Positions 1-12,631 of a stretch of 64,000 nt of DNA are shown here, piece by piece. Every line of letters starts with the position of its first letter. Positions within the stretch are counted from its first letter, which is position 1. The notes below the pieces were generated by a model. The model was not told the DNA's origin. It did not search any database and saw only the letters and a list, made by a program, of their open reading frames with translations. Location: contig NC_091051.1 of NCBI RefSeq assembly GCF_963966145.1, forward strand, positions 9,796,001 through 9,860,000, in the 5' to 3' direction. A program made the translations under genes and the position numbers. The stretch comes from Tenebrio molitor (lineage: Eukaryota > Arthropoda > Insecta > Coleoptera > Tenebrionidae).

Positions 1-1
1 A

Positions 2-3000
2 ATCACGCAAACCAATGAAACACCAGCACAGGTAGAAAGTTTAAACGCTCATTCTATGAGGTCCCAATCATCAATTATTTTGTTATCAACCGCGATCGTT
101 CTCATAGAAGATCGTAATAATAAGTCACATAAATGTAGAGCTCTCCTGGATGCAGGGTCCATGAACAGTTATATTACGTCATCATTTTCCAAAAAATTAC
201 GTCTACAGCAGAAAGCCGTAAATATAACCGTTGGCGGAATTGGTCAAATTTCGACGAACATCAAACAGGCCGTCCAGGTAAACATCAAGTCTCAGTACAA
301 TAAGTTTTCGGCGAACTTAAGTTGTTTTGTTCTGGAAAAAATAACCGAAAATCTTCCCCTGGTGACCATAAACATGTCTGCAATAAATATTCCAAAGGAA
401 TTACAGCTAGCCGATCCGAAATTCTTAGAAACTGCACCAGTAGACTTACTTATCGGGGCTGATTTGTTTTGGAACCTTTTATGTCAAGACCGCAAGGAAA
501 TAACACTGAAGAACCATAACAAACTAATGCTGCAAAATACCCATTTAGGTTTCATTGCGGGTGGGTCACTAAATATGAACAATAACAATAGCTCAAGCAC
601 CTGCTCGCTTTCTCTAACGTCGGTAAGCGACATTTTAGAGAACCAGATGCAAAAATTCTTCGAACTAGAACAATGCAGCAACCCTTCCGAACAAAAATGC
701 TTTTCAAATGAAGAGATTATGTGCGAGCAACATTTTATTCAAAATACGTGCAGACAAACAAACGGAAAGTTTCTTGTTAAACTGCCATTAAAAAATGATC
801 CTCCAATTCTCAAGTCAAACCGCGATAGTGCTGTAAAGTTTTTTAACAATCTGGAACGAAACCTAAACAAAAGGCCTACACTAAAATCAGATTATGTGCA
901 ATTCATGCGGGATTACATCTCTTTGGGTCACATGGAGGAAGTTCCGGGTTGCGAATTAAATAAACCGAACTGTACATATTTGCCCCATCACGCGGTACTC
1001 AAGGATTCTACATCGACCAAGTTAAGAGTTGTTTTTAACGCGTCATTTCGCTCAGCTGATGCATTAAGTCTAAATGACAATCTTATGGCAGGACCTACAA
1101 TCCAGCCAGAGCTTTTTGCAATTTTGTTGAGATTCAGAACTTTTAAATACGTCGTAAACGGGGACATAGCTAAAATGTACCGTATGATAGAAATACATCC
1201 CGATCACAGTGACTATCAACGAATTGTTTGGCGCGAGAACACCGAAGATCCGCTAAAAACGTATAGATTAACCACTCTAACCTACGGTACAAAACCGGCC
1301 AGTTTTCTAGCAACAAGATGTCTTAAAGAACTAGCTCTTCAAAACGTAAATCACTACCCGGAAGCCGCTAAAGCAATTCAACAGGATTTTTACGTAGACG
1401 ATCTTCTGACGGGAGGAGACTCACTTGAAAACCTAATCACTTTACGAGATCAAATAATTCAAATTTTAGCTCATGGTGGTTTCTTATTACGTAAATGGGC
1501 CGCCAATCATCCTGCATTAATTCCAGATAGTCACGAGCCTAATCTCAACGTCAGTTTCGATAAGGATGCTTACACTAAAACGTTAGGGCTTTTTTGGAAT
1601 CCTAATCACGATTCGTTACGCTATCAGGTAAAACAGTGCGACATTCCGAAAAGACTAACAAAACGCGAAATCCTGTCTAAAACTGCCCAGGTATTCGATC
1701 CATTGGGTCTTGTGGCGCCAGTAGTAGTAAAAGCAAAAATAATCCTTCAACAATGCTGGAGTTTGAAAATTGGATGGGACGATCTATTACCTGAAACTAT
1801 TTATTGTGCATGGGTTAAGATCTTGCAAGAACTCGCTCACTTAAACGAAATCGAAATTCCCAGAAACATAATAAAATCAAGCCCCGTACAGGTGCAACTA
1901 CATGGTTTTGGTGACGCATCACAAATCGCATATGGCGCTGCTGTCTATCTAAGAACAACTGATCATAGTGGCAATCATCAAGTTCACTTAATTTGCGCTA
2001 AATCTCGTGTGGCTCCTCTTCGCGCTGTTACGTTACCACGCTTGGAGCTGTGTGCCGCCTTAACGTTGTCGCGATTATTTAATACAGTTTTACGAACGAT
2101 AAATGTCAAAATTGATCAGCAATTTCTCTGGACAGATTCCACAGTCGTTCTGGCATGGATAAACGCTACATCTTCAAACTTACAAACATTTGTAGGAAAT
2201 CGAGTTTCCGAAATTCAAACGCTAACGGATGCGAAAGATTGGTATCATGTCAAAAGCGAAAGTAACCCTGCGGATGTACTAAGCCGAGGTGCTTTACCTG
2301 GTCAACTCAAAACTAATAAACTGTGGTGGAACGGTCCTGATTGGCTGTCAGAAAACAACGACACTTGGCCCGTATCTAACGTAAATCTTTCGGATATTGA
2401 AATTCCAGAACGGCGAACTGTCACTCTGACCAATATTCATTCTCGCGAAAGACAACTACCGCTTCTTACAAAATTTTCAAATTACAAAAAAACTGAACGC
2501 GTAATGTCATGGGTATTACGGTTCATCAACAATTGTAGGAAGCCAAACCAAAGGCAAATCTCTAGTTCTTTAACATGTGAAGAATTAAAAGATTCCATGA
2601 AGGCCATCATGCGTTTAATTCAAGAAGTTGCATTCAACGATGAATTAGCTTGCCTTAAACAAAACAAACCGATTAACAAGAAATCACGTTTACTGTGCTT
2701 AAATATTTTTCTCGACAAGAATGATAATTTAATTCGCGCGGGAGGTAGGTTGCAAAACTCATCCTTAACTTACGATGTCAAACATCCCATCGTGCTACCA
2801 AACGATCACCATTTGATTAAGGCATTAGTCAAACACGTGCACATTGAGCAACTGCACGCTGGTGTTCAGGGAACTTTAGCCGCGTTACGTCAAAATTTTT
2901 GGATAATTTCTCCACGCAGTGTGGTACGCAAGATTTTGCACCAGTGTTTGCAATGTTTTAAAGTCAAACCAAGCGTTATGTATCCTATTATGGGTAATTT

Positions 3001-3964
3001 GCCCAAATCCCGTGTCGAACCAACCAGACCATTTTCAATCAGTGGCGTAGATTATGCCGGGCCTATTTACATCAAGGAATGTCGTGGTCGCAGTAAGCGT
3101 ACTGTGAAGGCATATATTTGCGTCTTTGTCTGTTTTTCAACTAAAGCCGTTCATTTAGAACTAGTTGGTGACTTAACGACTCAAACCTTTTTGAATGCGC
3201 TAAAACGCTTCATATCAAGACGTGGTCATGTGTACCATCTTTATTCGGACAATGCTACAAATTTCGTTGGCGCCAATAGAGAATTACTGGAACTAAGAAC
3301 ATTTCTAAAGTCAGCTTCATTTAGTCAAATTACAGAAAATCTGGCTAATAAGGGTATCTCGTGGCATTTCATTCCCCCCAGATCCCCGCACATGGGCGGT
3401 ATTTGGGAAATAAACGTAAAATCCATTAAAGGTCATTTAAAGAGAACAATTGGAGAAGTCGTGCTTTCCTACGAAGAATTGTATACCCTGTTAACAAGAA
3501 TTGAAGCAGTCCTAAACTCCAGACCTTTGTGTCCCTTGAGTAACGATCCTAATGACCTTAATCCCATAACCCCTGGTCACTTCCTCATCGGAGAGCCATT
3601 AACTTCTATAAGCGAAAGAGATCTTACGACGACGAGGATCAACCGATTGACGCAATGGCAAAGAGTGGAACAGATGAGGCAGCACTTTTGGCACCGCTGG
3701 CAAAGGGAGTACCTTGTTCAAAACATCAATCGTTCCAAGCAGCTCCGTGGTTCCGGTTCCAGACCGTCTACCCCCGCCTTGGAAGTTGGTTCCATGGTGA
3801 TCCTAGTTGAGGACAACACGCCGCCACTACAATGGAAATTGGGACGCATCGTAGAACTTCATCCCGGAAGTGACGGTGTTGTGCGCGTAGTGTCCGTAAA
3901 GACTGTCAATGGCATCTTCAAAAGAGCCACGCGAAAGGTGTGCGTTCTGCCAGCGAATGAATAG
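2..3964 (+). CDS. pol: BEL/Pao Pol polyprotein (protease, RT, RNase H, integrase), 5' partial
   Basis: This polyprotein copies element RNA into DNA and integrates it. Counting from the ATG at 56 (1302 residues), the order is as follows. The aspartic protease has LLDAGS near residue 32; D-A-G replaces the more usual D-S/T-G. Reverse transcriptase has its first Asp in NGDIAKMY (about 370) and the YVDD box at 446-449. RNase H begins with FGDAS near 620 and includes LPRLEL and WTDST. The integrase zinc-binding HHCC region is at about 927-968, and the DDE core is D999, D1065 and E1118. A C-terminal tail domain follows. The frame is open upstream of the ATG to base 2, so that ATG is probably internal and the protein continues leftward, likely from gag. 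The length fits BEL pol. A short minus-strand frame at 484-681 is a shadow. Confidence 0.93.
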   Translation: MTQTNETPAQVESLNAHSMRSQSSIILLSTAIVLIEDRNNKSHKCRALLDAGSMNSYITSSFSKKLRLQQKAVNITVGGIGQISTNIKQAVQVNIKSQYNKFSANLSCFVLEKITENLPLVTINMSAINIPKELQLADPKFLETAPVDLLIGADLFWNLLCQDRKEITLKNHNKLMLQNTHLGFIAGGSLNMNNNNSSSTCSLSLTSVSDILENQMQKFFELEQCSNPSEQKCFSNEEIMCEQHFIQNTCRQTNGKFLVKLPLKNDPPILKSNRDSAVKFFNNLERNLNKRPTLKSDYVQFMRDYISLGHMEEVPGCELNKPNCTYLPHHAVLKDSTSTKLRVVFNASFRSADALSLNDNLMAGPTIQPELFAILLRFRTFKYVVNGDIAKMYRMIEIHPDHSDYQRIVWRENTEDPLKTYRLTTLTYGTKPASFLATRCLKELALQNVNHYPEAAKAIQQDFYVDDLLTGGDSLENLITLRDQIIQILAHGGFLLRKWAANHPALIPDSHEPNLNVSFDKDAYTKTLGLFWNPNHDSLRYQVKQCDIPKRLTKREILSKTAQVFDPLGLVAPVVVKAKIILQQCWSLKIGWDDLLPETIYCAWVKILQELAHLNEIEIPRNIIKSSPVQVQLHGFGDASQIAYGAAVYLRTTDHSGNHQVHLICAKSRVAPLRAVTLPRLELCAALTLSRLFNTVLRTINVKIDQQFLWTDSTVVLAWINATSSNLQTFVGNRVSEIQTLTDAKDWYHVKSESNPADVLSRGALPGQLKTNKLWWNGPDWLSENNDTWPVSNVNLSDIEIPERRTVTLTNIHSRERQLPLLTKFSNYKKTERVMSWVLRFINNCRKPNQRQISSSLTCEELKDSMKAIMRLIQEVAFNDELACLKQNKPINKKSRLLCLNIFLDKNDNLIRAGGRLQNSSLTYDVKHPIVLPNDHHLIKALVKHVHIEQLHAGVQGTLAALRQNFWIISPRSVVRKILHQCLQCFKVKPSVMYPIMGNLPKSRVEPTRPFSISGVDYAGPIYIKECRGRSKRTVKAYICVFVCFSTKAVHLELVGDLTTQTFLNALKRFISRRGHVYHLYSDNATNFVGANRELLELRTFLKSASFSQITENLANKGISWHFIPPRSPHMGGIWEINVKSIKGHLKRTIGEVVLSYEELYTLLTRIEAVLNSRPLCPLSNDPNDLNPITPGHFLIGEPLTSISERDLTTTRINRLTQWQRVEQMRQHFWHRWQREYLVQNINRSKQLRGSGSRPSTPALEVGSMVILVEDNTPPLQWKLGRIVELHPGSDGVVRVVSVKTVNGIFKRATRKVCVLPANE

Positions 3965-4138
3965 ACTATGTTTGTATCGTGTAAATATTTGTTATAATTA
4001 TGCATTAACCCTTTTTTACAATTGACTTCAATGTTTGTATTTTTTAATGTTTTTTGTCATGTTTATTATGTAACAATCCTTTTTCTAATAACCATGTTCG
4101 ATCTTTGCTAATTCCAATATTTTTGAAGTCCGTGCCTT

Positions 4139-4150
4139 CAAGGGGGGCGG
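4139..4150 (+). other. Polypurine tract (plus-strand primer site)
   Basis: A run reading aaggggggcgg lies immediately before the probable 3' LTR start. In LTR retrotransposons such a purine run primes plus-strand DNA synthesis. It sits about 180 bases after the pol stop, and the position is the main support. Confidence 0.6.
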
Positions 4151-4154
4151 TATA

Positions 4155-4408
4155 TGTACAAAATAATGTAATTTTGAACGTTATTGTTAGAAACAGGTAC
4201 TGTAGCAGGTAGTCCTGCCTACTTTCTTTGTGAGAGGGGTGAAATCACCCACCCTTATTTAAGTCGAGATATAGCGGTAAAAACGAGAGTCTACCACTAT
4301 CCTTGGTACTTAACACTTGTACATCAACATTTTGTCATACAATAAAGTTTTTAAGTAGTTATACAAAGACGACTATATCATTTGAACGGCTAATATCACC
4401 ACCCAACA
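4155..4408 (+). repeat. Probable 3' LTR of the BEL/Pao element
   Basis: It starts TGTACAAAAT just after the purine tract and ends CACCCAACA, giving the usual TG...CA ends and about 254 bp. It holds a TATA-like tatttaag near 4255 and an AATAAA at about 4341, which fits a promoter plus polyadenylation signal. The 5' LTR is outside the window, so the borders could not be checked by comparing two copies. The right border is the less certain one. Confidence 0.55.
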
Positions 4409-7162
4409 GTGATTAATCGTTCAATAACAATAAAATGTCACATGATCAGCAATAAAATACACCATCAGGTGAAAAATATTATTGATATTTATTATTACGG
4501 CAACGATCTCGCTTTCTATAAAAAATATCTTTAAGATAATTATGAGAAACATGTTTTATAAAAATATTTGTATTGCCAGAAATTATTTATGGTCACGTAT
4601 GTAAACATGTTTTTGAGAGAAGCAGTTTTAATTTTTTAATTTTAAATAATAATAATAATTTGAGCCAACCTTAACTAAGAAGCTATAACGATAGGTAGTT
4701 ATTAACTAAATAAACTAAAAGAGCAACTTTTTCATCCAGTGTTGATTTTTGTAGCGCCGTGGGAAGGTTTATTTTTAGAAATGATATTTTTTAAACGAAG
4801 ATTGTTGACCCCTTACTTAATTTTTTTAATTGAAAATATCTTGCTTTGGTTATACAAAAATAAAAACATCAAAAAAATTGAATTTTGATGGTGGGACATA
4901 ATGGACTTGCTTATTTCACCATACCATGGATAAAAACATTTGATAATGCAAAATTAAACTATGTACTCCATTTCTGTGGTTTAAAATCTTCCATTATAAC
5001 AATTTTTACGTTAAAGAGTTTACTAATTCCATAGTGAAATTGTAAACATGTAATAATAATTACATATAATCAACAGTACCTATGATAAGTAAGAAATATA
5101 AAAAAATATAAAATAAAAACAATTGATCAAAAATCTGTCACAGCTTGATTATTATTAATTCAAGTGAATAAAATGCATATAAATTTTAATTTCTGCACAC
5201 AGTAAATACATGTTAATAATAGAGTTCGCTACATGATTAAGTATTGATATCGACGCACCTACCATTATTTCTTGTTTACAACCCCGGAATGCTATTGGAT
5301 GGAGCAAAAAAAATTGCGCAAATAGAATTTTTGATGTGAGAGCCTTTGTATTAAAAACTTTTATCGATAATCAAATTACAGATTAGAACTGTAAATCATT
5401 CAAGGATTGTTTGCACGATAACATTAATCAGTGTAGAACTAATCTAGAAATTCAAATTTGTGGTGTTGCTTACAAATAGCGGTTTCGATTTAATTTCCAG
5501 TGTGCCGTATTGACACACACAAAAAAGAAACCGATGAGCTTTTGTATTTTTGGGTGCGAGCTTTAATGGAATTTGATTTTGTTTTGGTTGAATAATGGAT
5601 TGGAAAGCAACGTCTGAATAGCGCATGGGATTCGAGACGCAGTAATAAATCTATTGTTGAATTCGAAATAAGTATTTTGAATGCGGAACTGTCATATCAG
5701 AAACCTGAGCGATAAATAATGGATCGATATGTAATTATGCTTAGTTGAAATTACAGAGGAATAGTCAAATGGCAAACGTGCTTAAATAAATAATCCTCAT
5801 AGCATTTTAATGCGATATGATAATTCCAGTTATTAGAGATATTAAATGCTTCCAGACAGTCGGCCATTTTGTAGATCGCATGTTAGGGAAACCTTGGCAG
5901 AGTAAGTAATAGGTAGGCTGCTTGCACAATGATAACTTGCTAGTTTGCGAGACCGTATAAGAACTTTTGAATTATACACATCAAATCAGAAGAGTTCTAC
6001 ATCTTGCACGGTACACTACCGCCAACACTTCTAACACTATTGGCGCTACTACACCGGCTTGAAACTAGTCGTTTGCTTTGCACTCATAAATAAAGGCGAT
6101 TCTAGACAAGCGTTAATTATATACGTTATTGCACGGACAAACGCTGCACAATGACCGAGAAATATTGCTTTCGAAAATCGATGATGAAATATATCATCTG
6201 TTAGCGCACGTAGAAAACTTGCATTCCGATTTTTATCCGACGATTATCGCGACTAGATCTTGCGGTCTTCCTTTTATGGCTTCTATTTTAGATCGGATTC
6301 AGAAGTAAAACGACCTGTCTGCATCACTTCTCGTGAATTAAAACATTTTTTTTTATTAACTCGGTTTGCTCGCATCACTCACACCCTGTATTATCGAACT
6401 TTCTTTTCTTCACAAGAAAAAGCAACGAAAGAGGTGACGACAATGTCTGATGGACCACGCTTTCGATATCTCCTTATGGGAGCAGGCAATTTTTTCGTCA
6501 ACATTTAATGTCGCAGAGATCGTGACCGGAAACGATGATATCATTATTTATTTTTGAATGGTTTCAACGCAGTTGTGCATACCCACAAATTACAGTAAAT
6601 GCAGGAGATTTTAAAAACAGAGTAATAATTCCCCTCCTAAAAATTCTCATTTCTGAGAATAATCATTTAAAAAAAGGAAGATTGCATTATAAAAATGTGC
6701 GATACTTTCTTACAAGCTTTTTTTAATTTTTCAAATATTTAAAAAAAAAAATTAATAGGTAGTTAATTTTTAATGATTTATAAAATATTTGAAAAAAGAC
6801 TAGTCTTATTTGTTGTTTTGCATATAAAATTACATGGATACCTAATGTTTAAATTAAATTCAATGATGATGTACTGCAATGTAATTTGCTTTACTGGAAA
6901 TAGTTAAGATTTAATGCAATAATATTTTTGAGTGTACATATTTGTTAAATAATGTCTGAAACTGAAACAATCTCATTTTTTCAATTTAAGAATGTTCTGA
7001 ACACATTAAAATGTTAATCCAATGTGCTGTTTTGTTAGTAGTAATTAAGTAATTAAAAACGTGAATCAACTTAATATTTTACTTATTTATTACATCCAGC
7101 ATTTTTGAAAGGTCTATTGTACGGCCAATTTACTCCTATACAAATTAGGCTTATACTCGTAT
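4409..7162. other. Noncoding spacer, AT-rich
   Basis: No convincing coding sequence, RNA gene or inverted-repeat element was seen. The base composition shifts to somewhat higher GC around 5870-6530. Short frames at 5444-5626, 6260-6508 and 6535-6726 show no recognizable domain and end in low-complexity DNA. Confidence 0.5.
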
Positions 7163-7290
7163 ATCAGATGTTCATTTAAATTTCTCCTCAAAGTTGGCGT
7201 TGAACAGTCTGCAGATTAAAATCACAAACAACGCAAAATGTGACGTTAGATTTATATAATCTGTGGTGTGTTCACAATCGACTCCGATAT
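7163..7290 (+). mobile_element. MITE family A, copy 1 (right end truncated)
   Basis: It begins with the family-A end, a GATGTTCATTTAAAT-like block followed by CTCAAAGTTGGCG. It then has the shared interior (acaaacaacgcaaaa, then a gttagattta block) and the subterminal ggtg-gttcacaatcgactc. The final right terminal repeat is missing. Four further copies lie at 12632, 15759, 30855 and 36506. There is no coding capacity, so it would depend on a transposase supplied elsewhere. Confidence 0.75.
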
Positions 7291-9494
7291 ATTTTTTTAA
7301 TTCAAAGTAAAAGAAAACTAAAAACTCGAAAATAATTTGTACCACTACAATAATGATGGGTTTCGCTGAATAAAATATGTTTGGCGTGACCGTGAACCTT
7401 TAGAGAGAAAAAAGAGAAATATCTAAAATTAAGAACAATGGACAAAAATGTTTTTCCTGCTACATTTTTGTTAATGTCAAAATCGCCTAGTAGCGCTATC
7501 GCAATGTTTTTTGGAATCATCTAATGCAATTTTAAAACGTTAATGTTTTAAGAGCTCATTAAAATTTTTGAGCAATAATTTTAATTAAAAACTTACATTG
7601 CATTTGTTTTCCTCTAAACTACTTCATGAACTTTTTTATATTAAATACATTTAACGCAACCTTCGTTATTATTATTTAGATCCAAGAAGGCTTGGACATT
7701 TTGACCGTATGTCCACAGATATCTGGAATGCATGGAAATATTTCTGGTTGCATATACCTGCTTCAATTTAAATTTGGAAATTTTCTATCATAATACAAAA
7801 AAAAGTGTTGCATCGAAAGTAGATAGTGAAAATAGTATCTATTGACTTTATTTACAACCAATACGGCTTATTTCAATAATCTACCAGAATTTGACATATT
7901 TTAAAAATGTTCCTATTAAGATTATTCATTTACCAAATTTCTTATTAATGCTTATACGTGTGACAAAAACACATTCCAATGTTGAGAATTATTTCTACCT
8001 TTAAAGTCCTTGCACATCAAGGTGCACGTCCATTGTAATTTAATATTGAAGTATGTAAATAAAACAAAACCCAAATTTTTCTCACAATTTTATATGCAAT
8101 AAGTGCACGGTCATTTGTGTGCTTAAAATATTTAAGGTATTTACTGAGCTTGCTTAACATTATCGGGACAATATCTAGGTACCAGAAAATTTTAAACAGA
8201 CAATGGAAAATTTCAATATCAAAAACTGTGTAGTTAATGCGGATAACACAGTAAACAAACTTGCCAATTATTTTTAACAACGATTACAGAAATTTTTAGA
8301 TGTGTCTAAAAGCTTTTTGTAATCTTCCATTAGAGAAAGGAATTCAGTTCATAATTTTGCTTATAAAATATTATCAGAAAGTATTGTTACTCCACCAGCT
8401 AAAAATAGGGTAGAAAAATGCAATGTATATAAAAGTTGTCACAGTAATAATGAAGGTATGTGTATTAATTCTTAGATAAAAATAACTTAATAAATTAACT
8501 ACCGACGCTCCTAAAATGAAGAATTCTATGGTAGTTCATTTTCAGTTTATTTTCAACGAGAAAAGTATTATTTGTTACTGCTTTATCCGTTTATTTTTAA
8601 ATATTTCCTTCAGGGAAACAAGTGAACAGTTCATTAGATCTGTTTTTTAGATTGTTACCTACTTGTCTAGTTGTTGCTTTAAGGGGGCTAACTACTCGGA
8701 AAGTTTCCAAAACGGCTCCTGCAAAATCCACTACTGTAAGATAAATTAACAATTTTTCTTTTTGCGTTCGTCTACCTGCTTTAATATTTTGATTTATGTC
8801 TTGAAAACCTTTTGCGACAAGCACAGCATTTAACGAACATTGTTTCCTCTAAGGGAACATTACGTAGAAAATATTTCGTTGGATTAGAAACAGGAGAAAA
8901 GGGTCAGGGCTATTTAATTCTTTTTTAATTTTTCAGGAGGGTTAATGCTAAATACAGACTTATTTACATAACTTTCCGACCCTAACGAAAGTTAAATGCA
9001 GCCAGTAATACACTATTCACTGATAACTTGATACCTTTATGTACTATGGAATCTCGATACTCCTGGCATTATTTTTTGTATAATTCTGAAATAGTTTTTG
9101 TTGATTAAAATGTGCTCCAATGACGAAAGGACCGATATATGATGAGTCAGTTTCTCAAATAAAAAGAAATATTGTCGATTACTGTCATTTTTAAATTTTT
9201 ATAATTGAGACTTTTGTGAGGGATGTCCAAACCATACAAAAATTTAAAATAATTCATGTTTTTGGATCAAGTTATGAATGAAAAACGTATTGCTGGCTGT
9301 ATTTAAATTTCGTTAGGATCGGAAAGTTATGTGAATCACTGAATCAGTCTGAATTACTATACTATTAGAGAGTAAGTCCGCATATAGTATCTCCAATGAA
9401 ATATAAATAGCTGAGCATTTTCACTTTCACTATATTTTCTTTGTTGAAAAAGTTATATGGAGATACATTTTTCTGACCCCAAAGGCCAAATAAG
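7291..9494. other. Noncoding spacer
   Basis: AT-rich sequence with no supported gene. Short frames on the minus strand (7302-7520, 8017-8280, 8597-8824) have no recognizable domain and look like chance openings. Confidence 0.45.
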
Positions 9495-9675
9495 TACAGG
9501 GTATTTCACGAGTGATAATGAGCCCGACGGAAATAAAAATGCAACCCACAATGCATTTGCAAAGGTAACGTGAATATTTGTTTTTTAATTTAAAAAACGT
9601 AAAACAAATGACTCTGCAGTTTAGGAAATTTTCAATTCCGCCGGGCTCAATATCAAGCCTGAAATACCCTGTATA
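9495..9675. mobile_element. MITE family C, copy 1
   Basis: The left end reads acagggtatttcacgag and the right end, read on the other strand, acagggtatttcaggc. The subterminal sequences (gagcccg-cgga) also pair. The element is about 180 bp and has no coding frame. Related ends occur at 57971-58348 and, more distantly, at 62262-62420. Confidence 0.75.
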
Positions 9676-12631
9676 AGTGTATACATATTTATCAATTACT
9701 AGACAACAAATTTTAACTCTGATCTTGTTTCTTTGATGAGACTACATGATTTGCAGTAATTTTAAGCACAAAGGCATCGGCTGACATTTACCTACTTTAG
9801 AAAATTCTCCATTTCGAGTTTACAGTTAGGATTTAGAAAATAGCACTAAAGATTGTGGAAGCTTCGGAGTTAAAGTAGGTATGCAAAAAAACGTTCAAAT
9901 AAAAATATTTCGAGATAATTAATAGACGCGTACGTAATCGTCATTGCGTGTAGGAATTATTTAGTTAAAGATTTTCCACTGACATGATTTCAGGATCGAA
10001 AATTGATCAAGTATAAAAACGTGCGAAAATTAAGACGGTGTACATGTTTTGTAGCTTAAGGCAGTTGACTGAAAACAGTGCGACCGAGTTATAAAATGCT
10101 TCCAAGAACTGATTGTAATAAATTAAAATTTTGGTGTAATTAAATTTGAGATAATTCCCTGCGATAGTTCCTTTTAAAAGTAGGTCGCATTTTATTTGAA
10201 TTTGTTATTTGAAAAATACATTTGTTACATAAGATACTGAAATAATGTCTAATTAGGACGAATCGGGAAAGTTAGAAGTGTTTTGTGCGATTAGAACTCC
10301 GATTGTGTATTTGGGCGAAAGCAACACTACAAACCGCCACACCTGTAGTCTTTTTTTCGAAAATAATAATATGTAGCGTAAATACGTCCGTTCCCCATAA
10401 AAACCTCCATGAATAATGCATGATTGATTTATCTTCCTAAACATAAATGTTTTGCAACATTAAGTACGCTTAACCAATTAAGATAAAATCGAATATTCAC
10501 GAGTAACATGATTTTGCAGTAAACATTCACAAATATTTGTGATAATTGGTCGCGATATGGGGGTAATAACATAATGTGACTGTATTTAAAATGTCCTGCG
10601 GAAATAAATAACGAACGCTAAAGGATTATGAAAAAGTAATAATTACACTTGCATGTATACGAAGTGTTCCAAGTAGCCGTACAGCTTGGGGCGTTTGGCC
10701 TGAGCTGGATCCATGCTACCATGGTCTCACGCAAACCCAACTTGGGTGCCCACGGATCGGACAATTCCTTTAATGTCCTTTAATTTACATGCGTGTGACT
10801 GTGCTTTGAGTTTTCAGCCCGAGGGGCGGCTGTTTCGAAGCGTGACCCCGCAACTGGCAAACTTCCAAAGCCCCACGCTTTACCTCACGTCACGACAAAG
10901 TAGCCGTTTGCTGTTCTCTCAACAAATAACATTTCAAATTTAACAAGAACACGAAGTGATCTCTTCGCCGTGGCAGGTGTAGGTACCTACGTGGCAAATA
11001 ATCAAAATAAAATGTTACCACCATAACAGACTCGGGTGCATCACGGTGAATACTCGATTACCAGCATCACTGCAGATAAAGGACAAAAAGGTGGCAGGAG
11101 TTGGGCCGTTTTGTATTTGAGACATGTCGGAAAATTCGGGGAATGCCGCCGGAAAAGGACGCTGCACTAGTGGAAAAAAGGACAAGGCCTGCAGCAGCAA
11201 TAATCTGGCTAAAAAGTTTATTGCTTACTGTTATGCCAAAGTAAGCATTGTTGTTTCGGAAAAACGAGTAAAAAGCTAAGCATTGATACAATGGTTTCCT
11301 TAAATAGTGCTAATAAGAACTTTGCAAACAGAATACATCATGAAATCTGAGGAGTGACAAAAAGCTGGCATCCATTCGGCGTACGTTGAAGAATGTAGCG
11401 CGGTCGATAAATATCGGCTATTGCAGGAACAAATTTATAGACAAGCTAAACGAACGTGGCCGTTTCAATTTACAACTTTCGTTGGTACTTTTTCCTGCAG
11501 GAGGCTTTTTTCAGTTGATGCGCAGCGTGTCCCGCATCTGTCCGTGTTCCATTATTCAACACAATTTTCTCCAAATTGACCATCCTCGCGATTTTTTTTA
11601 AGCATCGATATTAATATTGCAGCACAAGGTGCTGCCGGTCGATTCCTGCAAAAAGCTCCGATTTTCTCCCGACATAGCATCACGTGTTGGAAACCAAATC
11701 AGAGTAGGTCTTGATGATGAAAGATTATCGGTGGCTGCCTCGTTGTAAGTATCGGGACGAGTCCGAATACTATGTCCATAAAAGATTTTTATATCACTTT
11801 AATGACACAAGTTTTTGTTAGCCAAAATTTATAAGACCGTTTAAGTGTGTCGCGAATTTATAAGCAGCGGACAAGGGAAGTGAGTGGCGTGGATGAATGT
11901 ACCCTTCTTCGACCATAGACGTGGCAGATGTCGCGCTGATATTTATTGTTCTTCGGTTTGAATACAGGTCATCACAAAGCAGGTGGCAGTGCTTTTCTTT
12001 ATTGTTGCTAAATGTCCCAAACTTCGCCTTATTAGGCAAATTGCCTGCGATACGCTACGAATCGTCGAAGATCCGTAATTAATTCTTGCGACCAAAAAAT
12101 TCTACATCATAAAATTGTTACCGTGAAATTCAACGCGACCTACGCAGACCCAATAGAAACTGAATCCACTTCGTAAATACGCTCAAAGCTTTCACGCTAT
12201 AATCGATTTACAAACAAAAATAAAAAAAGACCCCAAGGGTCTAAAAAATTCAGAATTTTATTTGTTGGAACGTACCACTAGCCGACTTTTCCTGGTAATA
12301 ATCAATCAAAATTAAACCATTTCTTCTTTTTGTTCAACAAGATTTGCCTTTCTTCGTTTCGAGCTACTCCGAATTACACAAGAACTGGCATTGTAAAATG
12401 TCCGTTATGAAATATTTTTTATTCGACGTAAAGAACAAGTGGCAGTTTTGATAAGTTGTTATGCATATTAATCTTCCAAGAATCTTGTGGTATTGGAGCG
12501 CTTTGCTTTCTTCCGATTTTTCAAATTAAACCCGCAGACTAAATTCTTGTCAACAATAACATTTCTTTTTAGAATTCATGCCTTAACATTTCCGTAATTC
12601 CAAATTGGTGCAAGTAAGAGTATCATGGATT
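9676..12631. other. Noncoding region upstream of the Pax exons, GC-richer patch at 10650-11700
   Basis: No exon could be assigned here. The stretch from about 10650 to 11700 is clearly less AT-rich than its surroundings and has small frames on both strands (for example 10713-10943 and 11067-11291), none with a recognizable domain. It could hold a 5' exon, promoter or enhancer of the Pax gene to the right. That is inference from position and composition only. Confidence 0.35.

Larger units (their letters stand above)
1..4408 (+). mobile_element. BEL/Pao LTR retrotransposon, 3' portion (5' end outside window)
   Basis: The element enters from the left edge: the pol frame is already open at base 2. 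It continues through protease, reverse transcriptase, RNase H and integrase, then a purine tract near 4140 and a probable 3' LTR ending near 4408. Domain order with integrase last, together with an A17-type protease and a C-terminal domain beyond integrase, is the BEL/Pao plan. Gag, primer-binding site and 5' LTR would lie left of the window. The reading frame has no internal stop or frameshift, so the copy looks young. Neighbours to the right are unrelated noncoding DNA. Confidence 0.9.

Noticed and set aside
10713..10943. 76-codon frame on the + strand in a GC-richer block, considered as the missing N-terminal Pax exon
   Set aside because: The translation contains no PAI helix motif and no donor in the required phase was evident.
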